A stretch of DNA of 20,994 nucleotides from contig URSI01000003.1 of NCBI GenBank assembly GCA_900550505.1, positions 1 to 20,994 on the forward strand, read 5' to 3'. The position numbers and the translations under genes were made by a program. The DNA is from an uncultured Eubacteriales bacterium. Its GTDB lineage: Bacteria; Bacillota; Clostridia; Oscillospirales; CAG-382. Below the pieces are notes generated by a model. That model was not told where the DNA came from and made no database searches. It saw only the letters and a list, made by a program, of their open reading frames with translations. Positions 1-6,555 of this stretch are shown in pieces; within the stretch, counting starts at the first letter, position 1, and the number at the start of each line of letters is the position of its first letter.

Positions 1-561
1 GAGCCCCTTGAAGTCATCCCGCAGATTGCCGTTGTCAAGTGCCAGCCGAAGCCTTTGACCGAAGATGTCGCACAGCTCTCTCACTTGTTCGGGAGATTCG
101 CCGTAGACACCTTTCTCGTTTTCGTGACAAAGCACAAAGCCGCGTTCCTGTGCCCTTGTCAGCAAAGTATCTATCCTTTCCGTCGCTTCGGCTTTGAAAT
201 CTGCGCGGTTCTGTCCGCTGCGCGGATAAAATGAAAAAAATCTGATACGCCTTGTGGTAAAAACCGCGCCGAGCCGATCTCCTATATCCATTACCCTCTC
301 AAACAGCTTTAAATGCTCTTTGAAATCGCCGTCCGGTTCCATCTTGCCTATCGGAGAACCGAGTGCGGATACGGTTATATTCGCAGCAGCAAGGCTTTGC
401 CTGACTTCGTCGATCTCTTCATTCGTGAGCTGTACGAAGCTTTTTCCGTTGACGCCGCGCAGCTCCGTCATGCTTATGCCGAGCTGTTTGAGCGCCCGGA
501 TCTGCCCTTCAAGTGCAGGCGTTATTTCGTCTGAAAACGCCGAATAGACGATCCTGCTCAT
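1..561 (-). CDS. Sugar phosphate isomerase/epimerase, TIM-barrel family (3' end beyond window)
   Basis: The 187 in-frame codons visible on the minus strand begin MSRIVYSAFSDEI and run off the left edge, so the C-terminus is missing. The pattern fits xylose-isomerase-like TIM-barrel enzymes: SDEI near the N-terminus, a TELRG strand, a TRRIRFFSFYP segment, and HENEKGVYGE followed by LALDNGN. In this family the Glu of the HENE segment and later acidic or His residues usually bind a divalent metal; the remaining ligands lie outside the window. Substrate cannot be told; a cytoplasmic sugar or inositol-type epimerase is likely. The start is supported by AAGGAGG about 6 bases upstream, inside the last codons of the MORN gene, whose stop is one base away. 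The two are therefore probably co-transcribed and translationally coupled. No signal peptide is seen. Confidence 0.8.
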   Translation of the reverse strand, partial: MSRIVYSAFSDEITPALEGQIRALKQLGISMTELRGVNGKSFVQLTNEEIDEVRQSLAAANITVSALGSPIGKMEPDGDFKEHLKLFERVMDIGDRLGAVFTTRRIRFFSFYPRSGQNRADFKAEATERIDTLLTRAQERGFVLCHENEKGVYGESPEQVRELCDIFGQRLRLALDNGNLRDDFKGL

Positions 562-562
562 C

Positions 563-1345
563 CTACTCCTCCTTGACGGCTATTTTGCCGTATTCAAAGT
601 AGCCTTCATATCTACGCCCGCTCGCCCAGGTGTATACCCCGTAGCCGTGCATCTGGCCGTTGAGGAATTGCCCCTGATACGATTCACCGTTTGCCCACGT
701 GAAAACACCGTATCCCGTGCGCATATCGTTCTGCCACTCGCCGCTGTAATAGTCGCCGTTGGCAAACGAATACTCGCCGGAGCCCTGCTTTATGTTGTTG
801 ACAAAATCGCCTTTATAGGTTGACCCGTCGGCCCAGGTGTATTCGCCTTTGCCGTTCATCATGTCGTTGCTGAAGTTACCCTTGTAGCTTGAGCCGTCGG
901 CAAAGGTTATCTCACCGTAGCCGTCTTTTTTTCCGTCTTTTAGTTCACCCACATATTTTGTACCGTTTGAAAAGATATAGGTGCCGTTGCCGGTTATCTT
1001 GTCATCCACGAACGGACCGGTATACGTCTCGTCGGTGGCATAATAACTCATAGTCCCGTTACCGTTGCGGAGTATCCCGCTTATGTCGCCTTCATAGATG
1101 TCACCGTTATTGTAAACAATTGTGCCCGCCTCGGCGTTCAGCTCGGCGCGCAATCCGTCCGGATAATATATCGTGCCGCTGTACGGCGAGCCGTCGCGGT
1201 ATTTGCCGAAAAATTTTATCCCCTCGTCCGTTGCCGTGTAGCGGTAACCCATTGCATAGACAACCACAAGCGTGAGTATGACACACGCGAGTGCAAAGAG
1301 AAACAGCATGAGTATTGGGTTGACTCTGGCGGCGGGTTTTGCCAT
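563..1345 (-). CDS. Membrane-anchored MORN-repeat protein
   Basis: This 260-residue protein has a short basic N-terminus and one membrane helix at about residues 11-33. From about residue 50 to the end it has about eight tandem MORN repeats of roughly 23 residues, each built on Y-x-G-x-(F/W/L) followed by G-x-G-x-(Y/F)-x-(W/F)-x-(N/D)-G (for example YKGDF, YSGEW, YQGQF, YEGYF). With few positive charges after the helix, the repeats are probably outside the membrane, but topology is inferred. MORN repeats form open beta-sheet scaffolds that bind proteins or lipids; no enzymatic domain is visible, so function is unknown. It is fourth in the parA-parB operon, 37 bases after the small membrane protein, with GGAAGGA about 11 bases before the ATG. 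Its last codons carry the ribosome site of the next gene. Confidence 0.85.
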   Translation of the reverse strand: MAKPAARVNPILMLFLFALACVILTLVVVYAMGYRYTATDEGIKFFGKYRDGSPYSGTIYYPDGLRAELNAEAGTIVYNNGDIYEGDISGILRNGNGTMSYYATDETYTGPFVDDKITGNGTYIFSNGTKYVGELKDGKKDGYGEITFADGSSYKGNFSNDMMNGKGEYTWADGSTYKGDFVNNIKQGSGEYSFANGDYYSGEWQNDMRTGYGVFTWANGESYQGQFLNGQMHGYGVYTWASGRRYEGYFEYGKIAVKEE

Positions 1346-1382
1346 GATGTGACCATTCCTTCCGTTTCTTGTGGTGCGTGTT

Positions 1383-1805
1383 TCAGAACATACCTATCAG
1401 CAGCGGTATGAGCTTACTGCTTGCGAATACGACTATCAGCAGCAACACCAGGGTGAGCAGCAGCAGCCATACGGTCATCCCGTTGTCGCAGAACCGGCGT
1501 TCTATCATCTCCGCCTTTTCGCGCGGGATAAAAAATTTGGTTTCGTCCTCGGGGTGTCTGCCGAGACAGCGGCCGAGAGAGCCGCCGGGCCGAAGCGAGC
1601 GTATCACGGCTTTTTTGCCGCCGAACCCCAGTTCTTCAGCTGATTTTGCGGTAAGCGGATCCACTGCCGCAGCATCTATCAATGCACGGACAAATCCGCC
1701 GAGCGCAGCCTTCATACACGTCGTATATATCACCGCTATCGTGACACCGGCAAACAGCGCCCAAAGCAATGTGTCCAGTGAATACATTTGTGTGCCAACA
1801 GGCAT
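1383..1805 (-). CDS. Small two-helix membrane protein, function unknown
   Basis: The protein has 140 residues. It shows one hydrophobic segment near residues 10-30 (LLWALFAGVTIAVIYTT), a soluble centre of about 75 residues rich in charge and glycine, and a strongly hydrophobic C-terminal segment at about 110-139. I do not recognise the family. The central part (PLTAKSAEELGFGGKKAVIR, then REKAEMIERRF) could be a small cytosolic domain held by the two helices. The start has an excellent AAGGAGG eight to nine bases upstream, placed over the parB stop codon (parB ends three bases before this ATG), so translation is probably coupled to parB. A shorter start at the internal Met7 is possible but lacks such a site. 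Position suggests a link to chromosome segregation or cell-cycle membrane functions, but this is only inference. Confidence 0.7.
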   Translation of the reverse strand: MPVGTQMYSLDTLLWALFAGVTIAVIYTTCMKAALGGFVRALIDAAAVDPLTAKSAEELGFGGKKAVIRSLRPGGSLGRCLGRHPEDETKFFIPREKAEMIERRFCDNGMTVWLLLLTLVLLLIVVFASSKLIPLLIGMF

Positions 1806-1808
1806 ATG

Positions 1809-2693
1809 TCAATCCTCCTTGTCTGAGGGGTCAAATACAGAGTTCCCGCACAACTTCGTCAGCAGCCTCTCAAGATCATCTGCGGTTGCGTAATTGAGTG
1901 TGACGGAATCCTTGCCTATCCGTACGCGCCGTCCGAGGGAATCAGAGGCGCGTTTTTCAAGCTCCGCATAGTAAGAGCGCAGCATTGCGCTGTTGTTGTC
2001 TTCCTTCTTTTGTTTGGGCGCCGAGGCGGAACGTACGATGCGTTCCGTTTCACGTACCGAAAGCGACTTCGCAACGATCAGCTGCGCAAGCCCGAGCAGT
2101 TGACCGTCGTCGTAAACGCCGCAAAGCGAAACTATAGTGCGTGCGTGAGCGTAAGGCAGCTCGCCGGCTTCTACCAGGGAAAGCACCGCCTGCGGCAACG
2201 CAAGTATCCTCACCGCATTTGCGATTGCCGCCCGCGATTTGCCGACACGCTGGGCGACCTGCTCCTGTGTGAGTGAAAACTCGTCCATCAGTCTGCGGTA
2301 TCCGCCTGCCTCCTCGACAGGGTTCAGATCCTCGCGCTGCAGATTCTCCACCAGCGCAAGCTCTGCCGCGCTGCGGTCGTCCAGTTCTTTTATCACCACC
2401 GGCACTTCCGTCAGCCCTGCAAGCCTTGACGCTCTCCAACGGCGCTCGCCGGCTACTATCTCGTACATGCCGTTTTTGCCGGGACGCACAACTATAGGCT
2501 GGATAAGCCCATGCTCACGGATCGAATCCGCCAGCTCCGTCAGCGAAGCGTCATCAAACTGCTTTCTCGGCTGCGACCTGTTGGGTTCTATGTCGAACAG
2601 TCTCAGTGTCACCGCAGACGTTTGCTGCGGCGCCGCGGTATTATCAGCGAACAGCGCGTCGAGCCCCCGCCCGAGACTTTTATTTTTTGCCAT
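1809..2693 (-). CDS. parB: Chromosome partitioning protein ParB / Spo0J
   Basis: ParB is the parS-binding CTPase clamp that, with ParA, organises the replication-origin region. In spore formers it also feeds into sporulation control. The 294-residue length is normal. In order: N-terminal KSLGRGLDALF box (residues 5-15); ParB/Srx CTP-binding domain at about 30-125 with GERRWR (82-87) and ENLQREDLNP (116-125); helix-turn-helix region at about 135-190 (LTQEQVAQRVGKSRAAIANAVRI in pieces); a charged linker; and a C-terminal dimerisation segment at about 240-290. All key motifs look intact. The ATG has AAAGGA about nine bases upstream, and the gene overlaps the 3' end of parA by 14 bases, the usual coupled arrangement. 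No full parS palindrome was seen in the window. Confidence 0.96.
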   Translation of the reverse strand: MAKNKSLGRGLDALFADNTAAPQQTSAVTLRLFDIEPNRSQPRKQFDDASLTELADSIREHGLIQPIVVRPGKNGMYEIVAGERRWRASRLAGLTEVPVVIKELDDRSAAELALVENLQREDLNPVEEAGGYRRLMDEFSLTQEQVAQRVGKSRAAIANAVRILALPQAVLSLVEAGELPYAHARTIVSLCGVYDDGQLLGLAQLIVAKSLSVRETERIVRSASAPKQKKEDNNSAMLRSYYAELEKRASDSLGRRVRIGKDSVTLNYATADDLERLLTKLCGNSVFDPSDKED

Positions 2694-3483
2694 TGCTTAT
2701 GTCCTTTCTCTGAGCGCGCGCTATGAGCTCATCCGTTACCGACATATATGCCAGCGCCCCTTTTGAGTATTTGTCGTAATCGCTGATGCTCATTCCGTGA
2801 GAAGGTGCTTCGCTTATCCGCACGCTGCGAGGTATCGGCGTCGAGAACAGCTTCCCCGGGAAAAACTTTTTTATCTGCTCAAGCACCTGTACCGTAAGGT
2901 TCAGCCGCCCGTCATACATATTTATGAGCACGCCCAGCAGCTCAAGCTGCGGGTTGTTCCCGCGCTTGACGAGCCGTATGGTGTTGATAAGCTGTGAGAG
3001 CCCCTCAAGCGAATAAAATTCGCAAAGCAGCGGGACCACGACGGCGTCAGCCGCACAGAGCGCATTCAGCGTCATGAGTCCCAGAGAGGGCGGACAATCG
3101 ATATATATGAAATCAAACTTATCCGTCAGCTCTTTGAGTGAATCCGCCAGGCGATACTCTCGCCGCGTTGCCTCTACCAACTCCAGCTCCGCGCCGACGA
3201 GGTCTATTGTAGACCCTATCAAGGAAAGCCCGCGTACCTGTGTGGCTACGATCGCTTCGTCGGATTTGACACGGTTGATAAGCACGTCGTAAACCGACGC
3301 GCTGAGACGTCTCTTGTCGACTCCCAGCCCGCTTGTGGCATTGCCCTGCGGGTCGCAGTCTACAATAAGGGTTTTGTATCCCTTTTTTGCCGTGCATGCG
3401 GCTATATTCACGGCGCAGGTGGTTTTGCCCACCCCGCCCTTCTGATTGGCGAAAACTATCGTTTTGACCGTATGTTCAGCCAT
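2680..3483 (-). CDS. parA: Chromosome partitioning ATPase ParA / Soj
   Basis: This is a deviant-Walker ATPase of the ParA/MinD family that binds DNA non-specifically and works with ParB in origin segregation. In Bacillus-type organisms Soj also modulates DnaA and sporulation genes. The 267-residue length is typical. Visible motifs are the deviant Walker A KGGVGKTT at residues 15-22 with its signature lysine, Walker A' VDCDPQGN near residue 42, and Walker B YIDCPPSLG near 126. It lacks the N-terminal HTH of plasmid ParA, as expected of chromosomal Soj. It is the first gene of a leftward operon with parB; a sigma-A-type promoter lies just upstream (3511-3539). The ATG is preceded by AGAGGA at a suitable distance. 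Confidence 0.95.
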   Translation of the reverse strand: MAEHTVKTIVFANQKGGVGKTTCAVNIAACTAKKGYKTLIVDCDPQGNATSGLGVDKRRLSASVYDVLINRVKSDEAIVATQVRGLSLIGSTIDLVGAELELVEATRREYRLADSLKELTDKFDFIYIDCPPSLGLMTLNALCAADAVVVPLLCEFYSLEGLSQLINTIRLVKRGNNPQLELLGVLINMYDGRLNLTVQVLEQIKKFFPGKLFSTPIPRSVRISEAPSHGMSISDYDKYSKGALAYMSVTDELIARAQRKDISNGKK

Positions 3484-3510
3484 TTTCCCATCCTCTTCTT
3501 AATCAACGTA

Positions 3511-3539
3511 ATTCTATCACAAACCCCCACTCAAGTCAA
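3511..3539 (-). promoter_or_regulatory. Sigma-A-type promoter of the parAB operon
   Basis: On the minus strand, -35 TTGACT (3534-3539) is separated by exactly 17 bases from -10 TAGAAT (3511-3516). The parA start codon lies about 28 bases below the -10 box, giving a short leader. No other good pair was seen upstream of parA. Confidence 0.75.
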
Positions 3540-3613
3540 CAATTTTACGCCACTTTTCAACGTCCTGCCACATAGAGTTTACATAAGCGAGAAAAATTAG
3601 CAAATTATGTTAA

Positions 3614-3627
3614 TTGTCTATTGACAA
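3614..3627. promoter_or_regulatory. Inverted repeat over the -35 box of the spo0A-like gene
   Basis: TTGTC-tatt-GACAA is a five-base inverted repeat whose right arm overlaps the -35 hexamer TTGACA. On the minus strand it reads TTTGTCAAT, which resembles the Spo0A-binding 0A box (core TTGTCGAA, or TTGTCAAA in relaxed forms). It may be an operator, possibly autoregulatory. It is short and AT-rich, so chance is possible. Confidence 0.35.
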
Positions 3628-3649
3628 ATAAAAACCTATATGGTAATAT
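3621..3649 (+). promoter_or_regulatory. Sigma-A promoter with extended -10, upstream of the spo0A-like gene
   Basis: The -35 is TTGACA (3621-3626), followed by a 17-base spacer and -10 TAATAT (3644-3649), with TGG just before the -10 giving an extended -10 element. The start codon is 37 bases below the -10. Because the reading frame is open across this region, a naive gene call would begin inside the -35 box; the promoter shows that start is wrong. Confidence 0.8.
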
Positions 3650-3686
3650 ATGGTCACGAAATCAACCAAGGAGGAACGGACTTAAA

Positions 3687-4475
3687 ATGCAAAAGAGCGA
3701 CACGAGACCAAAGGTCATCATTGCAGACGGAAACGCAGATTTCAGAACTGCCTGTGCGCAGGGGCTGCGGCGCTGTTCGACTGAGGTCATTGCAGAGGCA
3801 AGCGACGGACAGGAGGCGCTTTCAAAGATAATCAGGCTTAAACCGGATGCCGTCGTCAGCGAACTTTATCTCGCAAAAATCGACGGAGCGCAGCTTATAA
3901 GAGAAGTACAAAAACAAATGGGTAATGAATCACCGGTGTTTATAATGGCGGCTTCGTTCGGAAATAAAAATATGTTTGAAGAGGTAAGTGAGGCCGGAGC
4001 GGCTTACTGTATGCTCAAGCCCATAGATTATAACGCTCTTTCCGAACGGATAAGGCGGCTTTCGGACCGTGAGCGTAAACGTCGCACACTTCGCACGCCG
4101 GCCGAGGCACAGGCGGATCTCGAAGCGCAGATAACAAAAATAATACATGAAATAGGCATACCCGCACATATAAAGGGCTACAAATTTATCAGATCCGCCA
4201 TTCTGATGTGTGTAAATGACCCCAATTTGACAAATGCTATCACAAAAGTGGTCTACCCGGCTGTCGCAGACGAGTTTTTTACCACACCTTCCAGGGTGGA
4301 GCGTGCCGTCCGCCATTCGATAGAGGTGGCGTTCGACCGCGGAAACATAAAGGTTCTGACCGAATACTTCGGGTATACGATAAATCTTTCGAAGGGCAAG
4401 CCGACTAACGCCGAGTTTATCGCGATGATCGCCGATAATCTCAGAATGGCGAATAAATCTCTTATTTTTGCTTGA
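3687..4475 (+). CDS. spo0A: Spo0A-like sporulation regulator with degenerate receiver domain
   Basis: Spo0A is the response regulator that commits Firmicutes to sporulation. The C-terminal half (about residues 145-258) is very close to Spo0A: HEIGIPAHIKGY, the ITKVVYP and TTPSRVERAVRHSIEVA recognition-helix region, then FGYT and KPTNAEFIAMIAD. The N-terminal receiver (about 8-125) has the right fold signature but altered active-site residues. The acidic pair is D14-G15 instead of Asp-Asp, the phosphoacceptor position is Glu59 (VVSELYL) instead of Asp, and the conserved Thr is Ala89; only Lys111 (LKP) is kept. Phosphorylation is therefore unlikely, and Glu59 could mimic it. The ATG at 3687 is 12 bases after AAGGAGG; earlier in-frame codons lie in the promoter. 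The usual upstream neighbour spoIVB is absent, so this may be a paralogue rather than the main Spo0A. Confidence 0.9.
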   Translation: MQKSDTRPKVIIADGNADFRTACAQGLRRCSTEVIAEASDGQEALSKIIRLKPDAVVSELYLAKIDGAQLIREVQKQMGNESPVFIMAASFGNKNMFEEVSEAGAAYCMLKPIDYNALSERIRRLSDRERKRRTLRTPAEAQADLEAQITKIIHEIGIPAHIKGYKFIRSAILMCVNDPNLTNAITKVVYPAVADEFFTTPSRVERAVRHSIEVAFDRGNIKVLTEYFGYTINLSKGKPTNAEFIAMIADNLRMANKSLIFA

Positions 4476-4597
4476 ATTTCGCTTTTTTGCATCAGAAGTA
4501 TTCGTCGGCTCACCGTATTCCGAGAAATATGCCGAAGAGACCTCTTGTATAGGAGCACTTTCAAGGGAGATATGGTGCCGGGCGAGTAAATAAATAT

Positions 4598-4628
4598 GGG
4601 GCAGTCCGTAAGAACTGCCCCTGTTTTT
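4598..4628 (+). terminator. Rho-independent terminator after the spo0A-like gene
   Basis: Stem GGGGCAGT (4598-4605) pairs perfectly with ACTGCCCC (4614-4621) across an eight-base loop, followed by TGTTTTT. It ends the rightward transcript. Read from the minus strand, the tail is only AT-rich, so it may weakly end the ABC operon too. The stretch 4476-4597 between the gene and this stem shows nothing else I recognise. Confidence 0.85.
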
Positions 4629-4656
4629 GTTCCTGTTGATTTATGAAACTGCCGAT

Positions 4657-6555
4657 TCACTCGAGCTCGAAAGCACCGGTGTACAGCTTGTAATACTGTC
4701 CTTTTTCGGCTATCAGCTTTTCGTGGTTGCCGCGTTCTATGATCCGACCGTTGTCAAGCACCATTATAACGTCCGCATTTTGCACCGTTGAAAGTCTGTG
4801 AGCTATGACGAATACCGTCCTTCCCTGCATGAGACCGTCCATACCCTTTTGTACAAGGGCCTCTGTGCGGGTGTCTATGGAAGATGTGGCTTCGTCGAGT
4901 ATCATGACCGGAGGATTTGCGACCGCCGCGCGTGCTATCGAGATAAGCTGTCGCTGCCCCTGTGAAAGACCTTCTCCGCTGCCGTCAAGGACAGTATTGT
5001 AACCCTGTGGCAGCATCCGTATAAAGCCGTCTGCGTTTGCGAGCTTTGCGGCCTCTATGCACTCCTCGTCGGTGGCGTCAAGTTTTCCGTAGCGGATGTT
5101 GTCGAGTACCGTACCGGTGAACAGATTCACATCCTGGAGCACGACGCCGAGCGACCGGCGCAGATCTGGCTTTTTGATCTTGTTGATGTTTATGCCGTCG
5201 TACCGTATCTTGCCGTCGGCAATATCATAAAATCGGTTGATAAGATTGGTTATCGTCGTTTTGCCCGCACCCGTAGCGCCGACAAATGCCACTTTCTGTC
5301 CCGGTTCGGCATACAAAGTTATATCGTGCAGCACCGTTTTTTCAGGCGTGTACCCGAAATCGACATCGAACATCCGCACATCGCCGCGCAGAGGGGTGTA
5401 TGTCAGAGTGCCGTCACCGTGCGGATGGCGCCATGCCCACATACCGGTTGGCTTTTCGCTCTCGGTGATCTGTCCGTCGACGACCTGTGCATTGACGAGA
5501 GTGACATATCCGTGATCTTCTTCTATCGGTTCGTCTATCAGCGTGAAAATACGTTTTGCACCGGCCATTGCCATGATAACCAGGTTTACCTGCTGCGATA
5601 CCTGACTTATCGGGCGTGCAAAATTTTGAGAGAGATGGAGAAACGCCGCCACGTCGCCGAGCAGGAGCGATCCCGTGCCCGAGATAGCGAGCCATCCGCC
5701 GAATACGGCTATCATGGCATACTGGAGCTGTCCGAGGTTGTTCATGATAGGCGGCAGGATGTTGGAAAACGTATTTGCCTGTGTCATGTCATAGCAAAGG
5801 GCGTTGTTCTTTTCATCGAACTCTTTCTTTACCGCATTTTCGTGATTGAACACCTTTACGACCTTTTGACCGTTCATCATCTCTTCGATATACCCGTTAA
5901 GTATACCGAGTGATTTCTGCTGCCGCGTAAAGAATATAGCACTCTTTTTGCCTATAACGGCACTGAAAAACACGATAAGCGCCACCGATATCAGGGCAAA
6001 CAGCGTCAGAGGCAGGCTCAGCACGCACATTGCAATGAATACGGCCGTTATGGTTATGACAGTTGAAAATACCTGCGGAAGGCTTTGGGAGATGAGCTGG
6101 CGCAATGTATCGGCGTCGTTTGTGTAATGGCTCATCGTATCGCCCACGGGATGAGTGTCAAAGTAACGTATCGGCAGATGCTGCATATGGGCGAACATAT
6201 CGTCGCGTATGGTTTTGAGCACACCCTGAGCTACCGAGGCCATTATTCTCGCGTAAAACAGTGTGGAGAGCACGCCGATGAGGTATATCACTCCCATTTT
6301 CAATATTTCGTGAAGCAGCGGAGTAAAATCAGGAGCCTCTCCCTGTAGCAGAAGCGGAGCTATATAGCCGTCTATAAGCGTTTTGAGAAACAGTGATCCC
6401 TGTACGTTTGCAAGAGCACCTGCTACTATGAGTATCACAACAAGTATCAGATGCCATATATACGGTTTCAGATAGCTAAGCAATCTGAAAACTGTCTCTT
6501 TGTCAGGCAACTGCAGTTTGCCGCCCGGCGCCGCGGGTCTGCGTCCGTGCATCAT
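4657..6555 (-). CDS. ABC exporter half-transporter, catalytically complete subunit
   Basis: This is a 632-residue fused membrane/ATPase subunit of the type IV (multidrug/peptide/lipid exporter) class, and a probable heterodimer partner of the next protein upstream. Six membrane helices lie at about 30-340, then the nucleotide-binding domain. Walker A GATGAGKT is at 426-433, the Q-loop near 474, signature LSQGQ near 530-534, Walker B MILDE with catalytic Glu555, and the H-loop His586. Between the membrane part and the ATPase is an extra segment of about 40 residues containing MWAWRHPHGDG, seen in clostridial members of this family. The ATG overlaps the stop of the upstream subunit (ATGA), with AAAGGAG ten bases before it; a second Met follows at once. 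Substrate is unknown. Confidence 0.93.
   Translation of the reverse strand: MMHGRRPAAPGGKLQLPDKETVFRLLSYLKPYIWHLILVVILIVAGALANVQGSLFLKTLIDGYIAPLLLQGEAPDFTPLLHEILKMGVIYLIGVLSTLFYARIMASVAQGVLKTIRDDMFAHMQHLPIRYFDTHPVGDTMSHYTNDADTLRQLISQSLPQVFSTVITITAVFIAMCVLSLPLTLFALISVALIVFFSAVIGKKSAIFFTRQQKSLGILNGYIEEMMNGQKVVKVFNHENAVKKEFDEKNNALCYDMTQANTFSNILPPIMNNLGQLQYAMIAVFGGWLAISGTGSLLLGDVAAFLHLSQNFARPISQVSQQVNLVIMAMAGAKRIFTLIDEPIEEDHGYVTLVNAQVVDGQITESEKPTGMWAWRHPHGDGTLTYTPLRGDVRMFDVDFGYTPEKTVLHDITLYAEPGQKVAFVGATGAGKTTITNLINRFYDIADGKIRYDGININKIKKPDLRRSLGVVLQDVNLFTGTVLDNIRYGKLDATDEECIEAAKLANADGFIRMLPQGYNTVLDGSGEGLSQGQRQLISIARAAVANPPVMILDEATSSIDTRTEALVQKGMDGLMQGRTVFVIAHRLSTVQNADVIMVLDNGRIIERGNHEKLIAEKGQYYKLYTGAFELE

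Noticed and set aside
2046..2061. parS-like sequence GTTTCACGT within parB
   Set aside because: Only one half of the 16-base palindrome matches (10 of 16 positions overall), so it is probably a coding coincidence and not a ParB loading site.
3621..3686. Longer N-terminus for the Spo0A-like protein starting at TTG 3621
   Set aside because: That TTG is the first codon-sized part of the -35 box TTGACA; the promoter -10 lies inside this extension, so it cannot be translated from that promoter.
5326..5913. 195-codon plus-strand frame inside the ABC exporter gene
   Set aside because: It is antisense to conserved membrane and ATPase segments of a clear ABC subunit and has no ribosome site or recognisable domain.
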